This document shows positions 22,770 through 32,142 of a DNA stretch of 38,785 bases, in pieces. The position numbers and the translations under genes are program-made. Every line of letters starts with the position of its first letter. Positions within the stretch are counted from its first letter, which is position 1. Location: NCBI GenBank assembly GCA_031260345.1, contig JAIRKA010000037.1, positions 1-38,785 of the forward strand. The letters are read 5' to 3'. Below the pieces are notes generated by a model. The model worked only from the letters and a program-made list of their open reading frames with translations, was not told the DNA's origin and did no database searches. The DNA is from Methanosarcinales archaeon. GTDB taxonomy: Archaea; Halobacteriota; Methanosarcinia; Methanosarcinales; Methanosarcinaceae.

Positions 22770-22881
22770 TAACGTTTATATGATTGTTAACTTTTATAGG
22801 GTTGCTAACTCTTATATGATTGGCTAACGCTCATATAACCATTAACTTCTATTATGTGAGGGTTAACTCTTATATGATTCA
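22770..22881. repeat. Degenerate tandem repeat, ~18-bp period, 6 copies (consensus TTAACTCTTATATGATTG)
   Basis: TAAC starts at 22770, 22788, 22806, 22825, 22843 and 22864: taacgtttatatgattgt / taacttttatagggttgc / taactcttatatgattggc / taacgctcatataaccat / taacttctattatgtgagggt / taactcttatatgattca. Confidence 0.75.
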
Positions 22882-22924
22882 ATTATGAAAACTCAAATAA
22901 TAAGAAGTATGAAATAATCTGAAA

Positions 22925-22935
22925 TTTATATATAC
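22925..22935 (+). promoter_or_regulatory. Putative TATA box
   Basis: TTTATATATAC upstream of the 23051 gene. Confidence 0.4.
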
Positions 22936-23050
22936 TTGAATATCAAATATATGTTTGAGCGTAGTTTTATTCTGATAATTATAAAAGATTATTAGAATGA
23001 AACGGTTATTATAATTATTAGCAGTTAAAAACTGAAAATGAGGTTAAAAT

Positions 23051-23482
23051 ATGATGAAAACAGTTCAAAGAAAAATCACAGCGGCCTACTCAGTATGGCT
23101 TTTTGCAGTGTTTCTCTTGATGGTCTTATATTTAATACTTTCAGGCAACATTTTCTACACATATGCAGATGCGCTGCCCTGGATTGTAGCATACATTGTC
23201 CTTGCCGTTCTCGGCAACATCGCCATGCTGGTCGCAATGTACAAATATTTGATACCGGACAAAAAAAGTTTGCAATACGTCGCTATATATGAAGTCATTT
23301 TCGTTATCGTTGTGATTTTGTCATTCTTGATCATTTACATGCAGTGGCTCCCCTCCGGCGGTATCGGCAATGTCAACTTTGAAACGCTTTTGAACGCGGT
23401 CTTGCCGTTCATGTTCATCTTGTTGATTTTGGATGAATTCATTTTATCCAAAGCGCTTCGTATGATGTGTCTCAGAGGCTAA
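23051..23482 (+). CDS. Small multi-pass membrane protein, unknown function
   Basis: 143 aa with about four hydrophobic segments; the overlapping frame 23038-23292 is less convincing. TAA stop. Confidence 0.65.
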   Translation: MMKTVQRKITAAYSVWLFAVFLLMVLYLILSGNIFYTYADALPWIVAYIVLAVLGNIAMLVAMYKYLIPDKKSLQYVAIYEVIFVIVVILSFLIIYMQWLPSGGIGNVNFETLLNAVLPFMFILLILDEFILSKALRMMCLRG

Positions 23483-23520
23483 ACATCTCTCAAATCATTA
23501 AAAATAATTTAAATAGAAAA

Positions 23521-23546
23521 GATCGGCATTGCCGGTCTTTTTTTTT
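23521..23546 (+). terminator. Putative intrinsic-type terminator
   Basis: GATCGGCATTGCCGGTC hairpin followed by a run of Ts. Confidence 0.65.
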
Positions 23547-23560
23547 GGGTTTTTGGTTGT

Positions 23561-23585
23561 TTGGTCGGCCCGAAGGGGCGACCAA
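23561..23585 (+). repeat. Dispersed hairpin family, copy 2
   Basis: TTGGTCG-G-CCC-GAA-GGG-G-CGACCAA; both stems show paired changes relative to copy 1. Confidence 0.75.
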
Positions 23586-23731
23586 TCATTAGAGCTTTGG
23601 TCGGCCAATCATCAAAAAACTCCAAAGACCTTTATTTTTCTTTATTGCTGTGTCATTTCTTCATTGCATTACTATTCATTATCAAATCAGCAACTTTTAA
23701 ATATGAATCCCCATATTTTCGAGCAGAGACT

Positions 23732-24865
23732 ATGGTTAATTTTTTTATCACGCTGACGATGGCCTGTGATTTGGAATGCCGTTATTGTTACGGCGAAGTT
23801 TGCGATTGTTTTGATGATTTTGATGACGGCATCACCGTTGATTATGATGTTCCCGAAACGGTCCGTTACGAAACGTCAGCGCTCAGAGATTTTATTGCGA
23901 AAGACAAAGATGCGGTTGTTATTTTTTACGGCGGCGAACCGCTTCTTGAGATGGGAAAAATGAAAGAAATGATGGACGCGCTGCCGGCCAAAACATTTCT
24001 GCTGCACACGAACGCAACATTGCTTGACCAAGTTCCTGCCGAATATGTGCAGCGTTTGCATACAATCTCCATTTCCATTGATGGAAACCGTGAGCTGACG
24101 GATTATTATCGCGGCAGCGGCGTTTATGATAAGATTGCAAAAAACGCGAAAATCGCGCGCGAAAAAGGTTTTACCGGAGAAATGATTGCCCGCATGACAG
24201 TTCAGGAAGAAACCGACATTTATGAAAGCGTCATGCATCTTTTTGAAAATCCCGACTTTTGCTTTGACAGTGTTCACTGGCAGCTGAATGCTCTTTTTTG
24301 GAGAAATGACTACCAAAAAAGGCGTGAAAGCTTTTCGAAATGGGTGAATGAAAATTACAACCCCGGAATTCAAAAACTGGCTGATCTCTGGGTTTCAAAA
24401 ATGGAGACGGAAAGGCTGGTTTTAAACATGTATCCGTTTGTCGGTATCATGAATTCACTGCTCTGCGGCGAAAAAACGCATTTACGCTGCGGCGCCGCTT
24501 GGACAGAATACAATGTTCAGACAGACGGAAAGCTGTCCCCCTGTCCTGTTATGAGCGGTATGAGCGATTATTATGCCGGCGACATTTACAGCGGCCGGCC
24601 GGATCAGCTTCGGGTGATTCATGTGTCAGGCGAATGTTTGAAATGCGACATTTTGGAAATTTGCGGCGGCCGCTGCCTTTACGCGAACGCTACAATGAAA
24701 TGGGGCGTTCAAGGTTTTCATGAAGTTTGCCGAACGGTTCGTTTTTTAATTCAGACGCTCAAAGAAAAGAAACCCGAAATTGAAAAACTGATTCAGGAAG
24801 GAAAAATCAATTTGGAAGACTTTAAGCAAAAAATCGAATACAACAGCTGTGAAATAATTCCTTAA
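23732..24865 (+). CDS. Radical SAM protein with SPASM-like C-terminal Cys cluster (resembles putative peptide-modifying AF0577-type archaeal enzymes)
   Basis: MVNFFITLTMACDLECRYCYGEVC (CxxxCxxC), FYGGEPLL, C-terminal CPVMSG...CLKCDILEICGGRC. The track's TTG start at 23561 reads through the hairpin repeat, so 23732 is preferred. TAA stop. Confidence 0.8.
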   Translation: MVNFFITLTMACDLECRYCYGEVCDCFDDFDDGITVDYDVPETVRYETSALRDFIAKDKDAVVIFYGGEPLLEMGKMKEMMDALPAKTFLLHTNATLLDQVPAEYVQRLHTISISIDGNRELTDYYRGSGVYDKIAKNAKIAREKGFTGEMIARMTVQEETDIYESVMHLFENPDFCFDSVHWQLNALFWRNDYQKRRESFSKWVNENYNPGIQKLADLWVSKMETERLVLNMYPFVGIMNSLLCGEKTHLRCGAAWTEYNVQTDGKLSPCPVMSGMSDYYAGDIYSGRPDQLRVIHVSGECLKCDILEICGGRCLYANATMKWGVQGFHEVCRTVRFLIQTLKEKKPEIEKLIQEGKINLEDFKQKIEYNSCEIIP

Positions 24866-24901
24866 TGCTTCGTCGTTGATTGAAGGGGGCGGTGTTTGCA
24901 A

Positions 24902-24920
24902 CGCGCGCGAGCTGCATCAT
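24902..24920 (+). repeat. Dispersed GC-rich motif, copy c
   Basis: CGCGCGCGAGCTGCATCAT. Confidence 0.5.
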
Positions 24921-25047
24921 TTTTCATTTTGTTTTTCAGCCCGAACATCGTTTTTCTTTCATTTTGTTTTTCAAATGGCTCTTCGATGCTGTCTTCGGAT
25001 CCGCGCATTCAAAAATCTCTTAACTGCAATCTGATTTGCAGTTTAAT

Positions 25048-25060
25048 AAATATATAAATA
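25048..25060 (+). promoter_or_regulatory. Putative TATA box for the beta-propeller lipoprotein gene
   Basis: AAATATATAAATA about 165 nt upstream of ATG 25226. Confidence 0.45.
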
Positions 25061-25225
25061 GATTTCTGACCTATTTCCTTGTATACCTTCAATGACGCCG
25101 CATTGACAAATTGATTTTTCACTTCGACGACATTGATTCGATCTTTAAATTATTCAAATACATTCAATTACCATTCAATCAAATATATCCGATTCAAATA
25201 CGATCTGAGTTTAGAAGGATTCATT

Positions 25226-27328
25226 ATGAAATACAAAATGCATACCCTTTTGGTTTTATGTTTTGTCATTGCCGGCGCAGTGTTTGCCGGCGGCTGTTTA
25301 TCGGCCGACAAAGACAATGATTTAAATAATGTCGGCATGACATCATTTAAGTCTGAAAGAGAACTGCGAAACTTCATTGAAAGCGGCGGCTCTTCAAGTT
25401 CCGGATCTGCTGCCTCATGGAGATCCGGCAGCGCAGCCACACCTCCCGCCGCTCCTGCGCCTGAAGCTTCTGAAATGTCAGCTATGACTGTAAATGACGC
25501 TGCATCTCCTTCCGGCGGCGGCAGCACATATTCTCAAACCAACGTCCAAATCGCAGGCGTTGACGAAGCCGATATTGTTAAAACGGACGGCAGAATTATC
25601 TATTACACGCCGAATCTGTTTTATCCGACAAACGTAACGCTTCAAGATGATGGTAGATTTCCGTTCTACTCTTTTGACACTTACCGCATGACGCTTATCA
25701 TTGACGCGTTTCCGGCCGCAACCGCTTCCATCATATCAAACATTACAGATACGGGCGGCAGTCTTTATTTGGCCGATGATCTTTTAATTACAATTTCATC
25801 CAATTTCAGAGACAGCAGAATTATCGCTTACGACATTTCCGACCCGGCATCACCGAAAATCGCATGGGAGCAGGAATATGAAGGCTTCTATGTTGACTCT
25901 CGCTTGATTGACGGTAAATTGTATTTCGTTGCAAGCGAATTCGGTTTCGCCGCTTTCCCGCGGATGTACATGGGCAACGCATTGGTCTACTCCGATTTCT
26001 ACTACTCGTACGGCCCGGACCTCATCAGACCCAACGCTGAAGTCACTTATTATGTCACAAAATTGGATGTTCAAACGGGAGATGCCGACAAAACAGTCGC
26101 TCTCATTAGTTCCTCCTGGACGATTGTGTTCGTCTCCGGCGACAACTTGTATCTGACCAACTATTATTACCCCGACACGCAGATTATGTTTTTGAATTTC
26201 GTTGAATCAAACGGTTCAAACTACCTGCCTTCCGACACGATGAGACACATCAGAGAAGTGATGGGATACAACCTCAGCAACCGCATTAAACACATGGCAA
26301 TTTCCGAAGCTGTCTGGGATTATGCGAATGGACTGACAAACGACGAGCAGACAAGATTCTACGAATCATTCTATCGTGATTACAGCGCCTACGAATCCGC
26401 TTTAATCCTTGAAGCCGAAAAGACAACGATTACAAGAATTAATTTGGAAACCTTTGAGGTTGTTTCAGGTGTCGTTCCGGGCAGAATTAACGGTAAATTC
26501 GCGATGGATGAAAGCAACGGCTACTTGCGCGTCATCTCAACCGTCGGCGACCGTTTCAGAACCGAAGAAAGCACACTTCGCTCCATGGTCAGCATTTTGG
26601 ACGCGGAAATGAAAACCGTCGGAACGCTTGACAATATCGCAGCCGACAAATGGATCCAAACGACGCGTTATGTGGGCGACACGCTTTATTTGATGACGAC
26701 CACCACCGAAAATGACCCGTTCATTCTGATTGACTTGAGCGACCCGGAAAACCCGTCCGTTCTCGGCGAAATGAAGCTGCAGGGCACGTACAGCTATATC
26801 TATCCGATCAGTGACACGCTGCTTGTCGGCTTCGGCTACTCGGGCGACTGGAGAGACTGGCGCACAAAGCTTGCTCTCTACGACGTCTCTAACCCGAACC
26901 GTCCTGTCGAATTGGATGTCTTCTATTTCAACGCCGATGAATATGTCAACGTTCACGACTATCACGGTTTTACATGGAACGCCGCCAGAAATTTGATGGT
27001 TGTTTCCGGAGCCGATACGGCCTATGTCTTTGAAATCAAAGACGGTCAAATCAACCTGATGAAAGAAGATGTTCACAGAAACGGGTGGGTTGTCCGCTCT
27101 GCCTATATCGATGATTACCTCTATGTCTTCTCGGACAGGTGGATTCACATCTACAACATGAACAGCTGGCAACGTGTGAACACGATTTTAATCGAACAGC
27201 CGGTTTACCCTGACATCGGATTGATTTATCCGGAACGTGACAGATCGGTTTATAGATCATACGTACCTGCATCAACTGTATCCACATCAGTTTCTCCGAC
27301 AGTGGTTTCAGCCGTTCAGACCGTTTAA
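25226..27328 (+). CDS. Secreted lipoprotein with C-terminal beta-propeller domain
   Basis: MKYKMHTLLVLCFVIAGAVFAGGCLSADKD (lipobox-like), Ser/Ala/Pro-rich linker, then TNVQIAGVDEADIVKTDGRIIYY and propeller blades with LIDLSDPENPSVLGEMKLQGTYSYIYPI. Start moved downstream from the track's 25133. TAA stop. Confidence 0.82.
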   Translation: MKYKMHTLLVLCFVIAGAVFAGGCLSADKDNDLNNVGMTSFKSERELRNFIESGGSSSSGSAASWRSGSAATPPAAPAPEASEMSAMTVNDAASPSGGGSTYSQTNVQIAGVDEADIVKTDGRIIYYTPNLFYPTNVTLQDDGRFPFYSFDTYRMTLIIDAFPAATASIISNITDTGGSLYLADDLLITISSNFRDSRIIAYDISDPASPKIAWEQEYEGFYVDSRLIDGKLYFVASEFGFAAFPRMYMGNALVYSDFYYSYGPDLIRPNAEVTYYVTKLDVQTGDADKTVALISSSWTIVFVSGDNLYLTNYYYPDTQIMFLNFVESNGSNYLPSDTMRHIREVMGYNLSNRIKHMAISEAVWDYANGLTNDEQTRFYESFYRDYSAYESALILEAEKTTITRINLETFEVVSGVVPGRINGKFAMDESNGYLRVISTVGDRFRTEESTLRSMVSILDAEMKTVGTLDNIAADKWIQTTRYVGDTLYLMTTTTENDPFILIDLSDPENPSVLGEMKLQGTYSYIYPISDTLLVGFGYSGDWRDWRTKLALYDVSNPNRPVELDVFYFNADEYVNVHDYHGFTWNAARNLMVVSGADTAYVFEIKDGQINLMKEDVHRNGWVVRSAYIDDYLYVFSDRWIHIYNMNSWQRVNTILIEQPVYPDIGLIYPERDRSVYRSYVPASTVSTSVSPTVVSAVQTV

Positions 27329-27361
27329 AAGATATAAATTAAAATAAGTTCAAAAACAAGT

Positions 27362-27383
27362 GAAGTCGATTTAATTCGGCTTC
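27362..27383 (+). terminator. Putative hairpin terminator after the beta-propeller gene
   Basis: GAAGTCGA-tttaat-TCGGCTTC followed by a T-rich stretch. Confidence 0.45.
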
Positions 27384-27505
27384 CTTTCTCGTTTTCTTTT
27401 TATTTACCCAATTCCATCATTTTTCTATTGTTAAAATCGCATCCCTGAATTCGATGTTGAATTATAAAAACAAAGAGCAGGCTTAATAATGGAGTGAAAA
27501 GTGAA

Positions 27506-27517
27506 GCGGCTCGCGCG
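27506..27517 (-). repeat. Dispersed GC-rich motif, copy d (minus strand)
   Basis: Reverse complement reads CGCGCGAGCCGC. Confidence 0.5.
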
Positions 27518-27746
27518 CCGGGGCGCTGCGGCAGCAACTCAAAAACAGCAGCTCATTGCGTGAAGTTTCATACAAATTTTTGGGTTTAACTGAAACATCG
27601 TCTTTCATTTTAATTTTCAGAAAAATGGAACGCCGTCTTTTCCCCCAATCTGCTTTTAGATTTAGAGTTTTAGCGGCGTTCGGGTTTAACAATTTATGAA
27701 AATTGGATGTTTGGTTTTGTTTGAATAATATCGATATGTCAATACT

Positions 27747-29141
27747 TCATTCGCCGATGACGCTCATTTCGGAAATTCGAATTGAAGGCGTAATAATGCC
27801 GCCGACCGATCGAACATCTTTTCCGGCGCCGTCAATCTTCTTAAGCATTTCAAAAATATTTCCGGAAATCATCACGGATTTGATCGGCTTTGAAATTTCA
27901 CCGTTTTCAATTAAGAAAGCGTTGCGTCCTTCTACCGAGAAGTCTCCCGAGATCTCATTTGCCGTATGCGCGCCGATAACCGTGTTAATGTAAATGCCTT
28001 TTTTCGTTTCGGCAATCACGTCGCTTTGCGGGAACTTGATAATGAAATTGCTGAAATCGACGCTCGGCACGGATGAATAGGAATAGCGGTATCCGTTTCC
28101 GGTGCTTCTGACGCCGTCTTTGCCTGCCGTGTAGCTGTCATACAAATACGATTTCAGAACGCCGTTTTCAATCACACTCGTCCGCTGCGTCGGCGTTCCT
28201 TCATCATCAAAGGCACCGCTTGAAATGCCGCCGGCAAGCGTTCCGTCATCAATGATCGATAACTCCGAATTTGCGATTTCATCGCCGAGTCTTCCGACAA
28301 GTCCCGATCTTTCTTTTTGAATATTATCGGCGTCAACAGAAGGCGCAAGCGTATTTTCCAAAATGTCCGCGAATGAAAACGGATGGAAGATGACAGGCAT
28401 TTTCTCGGCACCGCATGTGATTCCTTTCAACGACTTTTTCGCTAAATCAGCGGCATTCCTGCCTACTCCGGTAAAATCAACGTCCTTTTTGCGCGAAACA
28501 TCATAATCATAAGCCGTTGAAACCTCTCCCGACTCCGTTGTCACATCGGCAAAACCCGATACGGCCGTTCCTTTCCTTTGAGCAGATAAACCGTTCGTAT
28601 TCATAATCATAAAGTATGAAACGGATCTTGAAAATCCGCCGGATGTCGGAATCATGTTTTTGATGCTTTTCACGCCTGAAATCATATCGGTCGCACATTC
28701 AATGCATTCTTCCAAACTCATTTCAACGATTTTGTCATCGAACAAGCCGCCGACTTCTTTATACCCTGCGCTTTTTTCGGGAAAACTCCTAAAGAACGGA
28801 TCAGCTTCCATCACTTTCGCCGAAGCGACCGCTGTCCTCACGGTGTTTTCCAAATCAGACATCAGATTCGTTCCGGCAAACCCGACAGCGCCGTTTACAG
28901 CCGCGCGGACACCGTAGCCTGCGCTTGTGCTTTGCTTCGCGGTTTCGATAATATCCTTCTTAAACTGAATGCTTGTCGATTCACCGATTGAGAAAACGAT
29001 TTCCGCTTCTGCCGCGCCGAGTTTTTCCGAAAGCTTCAGCGCTTTTTCAATTCCCGATTGAATTTCATCAATAGAGATCTTGTTTTCCGGAAACATTTTA
29101 TCCGCACCGTTTTTCGAATCGTTTATCGAATTGATTTTCAT
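27747..29141 (-). CDS. pmbA: TldD/PmbA-family metalloprotease-like protein, PmbA type
   Basis: MKINSINDSKNGADKMFPENKISIDEIQSGIEKALKLSEKLGAAEAEIVFS...; starts beside the tldD stop. The track's longer start overlaps tldD. TGA stop. Confidence 0.85.
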   Translation of the reverse strand: MKINSINDSKNGADKMFPENKISIDEIQSGIEKALKLSEKLGAAEAEIVFSIGESTSIQFKKDIIETAKQSTSAGYGVRAAVNGAVGFAGTNLMSDLENTVRTAVASAKVMEADPFFRSFPEKSAGYKEVGGLFDDKIVEMSLEECIECATDMISGVKSIKNMIPTSGGFSRSVSYFMIMNTNGLSAQRKGTAVSGFADVTTESGEVSTAYDYDVSRKKDVDFTGVGRNAADLAKKSLKGITCGAEKMPVIFHPFSFADILENTLAPSVDADNIQKERSGLVGRLGDEIANSELSIIDDGTLAGGISSGAFDDEGTPTQRTSVIENGVLKSYLYDSYTAGKDGVRSTGNGYRYSYSSVPSVDFSNFIIKFPQSDVIAETKKGIYINTVIGAHTANEISGDFSVEGRNAFLIENGEISKPIKSVMISGNIFEMLKKIDGAGKDVRSVGGIITPSIRISEMSVIGE

Positions 29142-29142
29142 A

Positions 29143-30474
29143 TCAGGCACCTCCGACAGTTGCTTTTGAAATTGATATATGGGGGGCGCCATCCGTGACG
29201 GGCACGGTTTGCCCGGCTTTGCCGCAGTGGCCGGCATGCAGTTTGAGATCTTTTCCGACCATCTTAATCTGATTCAAAATGTCAAGCGTTTGTCCCGATA
29301 ATGAAACGTCGCGAACCAAATCGGTAATTTCGCCGTTTTTAATCATATAGCCTTTCTTGGCGTTGAATTGGAAAACGCCTTCTCCCGTATTGACCTGACC
29401 GCCGCGTGAGCCGATTAAATAAATGCCGTCTTTGATGTCTTCAAGCATTTCCTCAAACGCGGCGTCTCCTTTGTCGATGTAAGTGTTGCTCATTCGAACG
29501 ACAGGCATCGCGTAACTCTGAGCGCGCGAATTTCCTGAAACGCCTTCAAATGCACCGGCGGTTTCTCTGGAGTGCATATAAGAATTGAGAATTCCGTCTT
29601 TAATGAGAATGGTTTTTTCTGAGGGAACGCCTTCCGCATCAAACGGATAATAACCGTATTCATGAAGCGTCGGATCATCAATGACGGTAATTTGCGGTGA
29701 CGCAATTTGTTTTCCGAGTTTTCCCAAAAGCACGGAATCATTCTGCAGCACCAAATCCGCTTCTGACGCGTGGCCGACAGCTTCGTGCGTAAATACGCCT
29801 GCAAGCTCAGGGTCCAAAATAACCGGAAGAGCGCCGCCTTTCGGCGTTTTGGCCGCCAGCAATGACTTTGCAGTCTCTGCCGCCTGCTTCGCCAATTCAT
29901 ACGGGTCCTCTTTTTCAAAAATCTCATAACCGGAGATATTAAAGCGGCTTTCTCTGCCGGCCTGATAATTACTGCCGTCTGCCGCGACTGCCGATATCGC
30001 AAACCCGCTTCTGACAGTATTATATTCTCTTTCATCGCCTTCCGAATTCATAAAACGCGTTGTTAAAACAGCTTCGGAATATGAAACGCGGGTGCTTTTG
30101 ATGCCTTCAGCTTTTGCGTATTTCTCAATTTCGCGAAGCAGTTCAACTTTGTCTTCAATATTGATATCATTTGGATTGATTTTAATTTTAGGCATGCTGC
30201 CGACTTTTCTTTTCGGAACAGCGCCCAGAATTACTTTCTCTTTGGGCGTACTTCGGTTCATGGAAGCGGCCAATTCGGACGCGTTCCCTATGCCGACTTT
30301 CAAATCCGTTTCGCCGTCGATGGAGGTGTACCCCCAGGAGCCCCGGCAAAGCGCCCGAATTCCGGCGCCTTTTGAGCTGTTTTTGGAAATCGTTTCAAGT
30401 TTTCCGTTGTCTAAAACGATTGTCATGGAACGCCCTTCAATTTGATTGGCGTCATAATACTGAATTTGATCCAT
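29143..30474 (-). CDS. tldD: TldD-family zinc metalloprotease
   Basis: VFTHEAVGHASEADLVL (HExxxH) and GGQVNTGEGVFQFNAKKGYMIKNGEIT. TGA stop. Confidence 0.9.
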   Translation of the reverse strand: MDQIQYYDANQIEGRSMTIVLDNGKLETISKNSSKGAGIRALCRGSWGYTSIDGETDLKVGIGNASELAASMNRSTPKEKVILGAVPKRKVGSMPKIKINPNDINIEDKVELLREIEKYAKAEGIKSTRVSYSEAVLTTRFMNSEGDEREYNTVRSGFAISAVAADGSNYQAGRESRFNISGYEIFEKEDPYELAKQAAETAKSLLAAKTPKGGALPVILDPELAGVFTHEAVGHASEADLVLQNDSVLLGKLGKQIASPQITVIDDPTLHEYGYYPFDAEGVPSEKTILIKDGILNSYMHSRETAGAFEGVSGNSRAQSYAMPVVRMSNTYIDKGDAAFEEMLEDIKDGIYLIGSRGGQVNTGEGVFQFNAKKGYMIKNGEITDLVRDVSLSGQTLDILNQIKMVGKDLKLHAGHCGKAGQTVPVTDGAPHISISKATVGGA

Positions 30475-30621
30475 TTTTTTCCTCTGTTTTTGAGAATGAA
30501 TTGAAATTATGTTATGATAAAATAATCTGATCGAAATTGGAGCTTATTTGTATTTTATTATTTGTATTCGCATTTCGTTTTTATGCCGGCTGTTTGTGTC
30601 ATTTTCATTATCGAGTAGGAT

Positions 30622-30635
30622 AAACTATATAAATT
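30622..30635 (+). promoter_or_regulatory. Putative TATA box
   Basis: AAACTATATAAATT about 35 nt upstream of the 30669 gene. Confidence 0.55.
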
Positions 30636-30668
30636 TGGAAAAACTTTCACCTATTCAGGTGATTCGAA

Positions 30669-30872
30669 ATGGTTGATTTTAAAGAATTTAAAAAAATGGC
30701 ATGTGTTGCAGTGGTATCCATTATTCTCGCTGCTCTTATTTTTGCGTGGTACGCATTCGGCGCGCCGCTGACTCATCTTAATTTAGCAAATGATGTTTAT
30801 CAGTTTATCGTTGTCGGCGTCGGCGTTCTCATGTGCTTTGCCGTGTATATTTTATCCAAGCCGGAATTCTGA
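30669..30872 (+). CDS. 67-aa protein with two predicted transmembrane segments
   Basis: MVDFKEFKKMACVAVVSIILAALIFAWYAFGAPLTHLNLANDVYQFIVVGVGVLMCFAVYILSKPEF; preceded by AGGTGAT and a TATA-like element. TGA stop. Confidence 0.65.
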   Translation: MVDFKEFKKMACVAVVSIILAALIFAWYAFGAPLTHLNLANDVYQFIVVGVGVLMCFAVYILSKPEF

Positions 30873-30971
30873 TTCCGGTTTATTCATACCCCTTTTTTCT
30901 TAATCTGCTTCATTTTCCTGCATTTTTGTTTCTATTTCTGCCTCGTTTCTTTTGATTGGCTGCTGTCGTTG

Positions 30972-30986
30972 CCGCGCGCGAGCCGC
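30972..30986 (+). repeat. Dispersed GC-rich motif, copy e
   Basis: CCGCGCGCGAGCCGC. Confidence 0.5.
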
Positions 30987-31262
30987 TCCGCCTTTCTTTA
31001 AATACTCAGCCGCCCGCCGTTTTCATAATCAAATATCAAATCCGGGTGCACGATTTTAACAGCAAAAAATACGAGTCTCATCATGATCCTTGCTTCATCA
31101 TTGATTCATTACTTTAAATCGAATCTCATTATGCTGCTGTCAGACAGTATTTAAATCGTTTTAAAACAGATATGTTTAAATATCATTATTCAGTTCTTAA
31201 ACAAATTACAGTCTGCGGTCTCTTCGGACATCTGCCGGCTGAAAAAGGTGCGAGTCTCCTGA

Positions 31263-31550
<288 letters not shown>

Positions 31551-31570
31551 TTATTCCGATTGATTAAAAT

Positions 31571-31592
31571 ATCGGCTCAGCCGATCTTTTTT
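31571..31592 (+). terminator. Putative hairpin terminator after the Sm-like gene
   Basis: ATCGGC-TCA-GCCGAT followed by CTTTTTT. Confidence 0.55.
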
Positions 31593-31752
31593 ATTCAATT
31601 ATTGCTGAAAAATCGGCGCATTGTTCGCACATTTGCAGAATTCAGCGATTTTCAGCCGATGATTTTATATCATTCATTTCGTTTATCAATTTCAAATCAC
31701 GTTCATTCGTTATTTACGTTAATTTAATTATAATTTAAAAGGTGAAGAAGCA

Positions 31753-31932
31753 ATGGTTAAAGGAACGCCCTCAATGGGCCAGAATCAAAAACGCACGCAT
31801 ATGAAATGCAGAAGATGCGGCAGCACATCTTTCAACATCAGCACCAAACAGTGTGTTGCGTGCGGATTCGGAAGATCTGCCAAGTTAAGAGACTACAAAT
31901 GGGTTAGAAAGTCCAAATTAAACGGTGACTGA
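31753..31932 (+). CDS. rpl37e: 50S ribosomal protein L37e (59 aa, omitted by the ORF track)
   Basis: [59 protein letters not shown] with CxxC...CxxC zinc ribbon. TGA stop. Confidence 0.95.
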   Translation: MVKGTPSMGQNQKRTHMKCRRCGSTSFNISTKQCVACGFGRSAKLRDYKWVRKSKLNGD

Positions 31933-31956
31933 GTTCATCGTTTATAACTTTCATTT

Positions 31957-31982
31957 TTCGGGCGGCGCGAAGCGGCGAACCG
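31957..31982 (+). repeat. Possible degenerate fourth member of the dispersed hairpin family
   Basis: Core G-CGC-GAA-GCG-G matches the G-NNC-GAA-GNN-G template; outer stem imperfect. Confidence 0.3.
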
Positions 31983-32091
31983 GACATTTTAAAAAGCTTT
32001 CGTTTTTTCAAAAATCATAACATATTTATGGTTTACTTTCCTATTATTTTTTAAGCGGTGTACTCTACCCATAAGTGAGAACTGAAAAAGA

Positions 32092-32113
32092 GAGAGTGAA
32101 TTCATTCACTCTC
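32092..32113 (+). terminator. Perfect inverted repeat directly upstream of the ToxN-like gene (possible terminator/attenuator of an antitoxin RNA)
   Basis: GAGAGTGAAT-TC-ATTCACTCTC. Confidence 0.5.
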
Positions 32114-32142
32114 CACCATTTCATATTTTTGTTGAGGTTATT

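Noticed and set aside
22770-22881. CRISPR array
   Set aside because: Repeat period is about 18 bp with no distinct repeat/spacer alternation and no cas genes in the window.
23561-23731. N-terminal extension of the radical SAM ORF (MVGPKGRPIIRAL...)
   Set aside because: It starts with TTG exactly at a dispersed hairpin repeat present in noncoding DNA elsewhere; the radical SAM domain begins naturally at ATG 23732.
25111-25320. ORF overlapping the beta-propeller gene start, and the 25133 start
   Set aside because: The signal peptide/lipobox begins at ATG 25226; upstream residues are an accidental open frame.
27483-27692. ORFs over GC-rich motif copies (27483-27692 -, 34371-34577 +)
   Set aside because: Coding appearance comes from the dispersed noncoding motif; no conserved domain.
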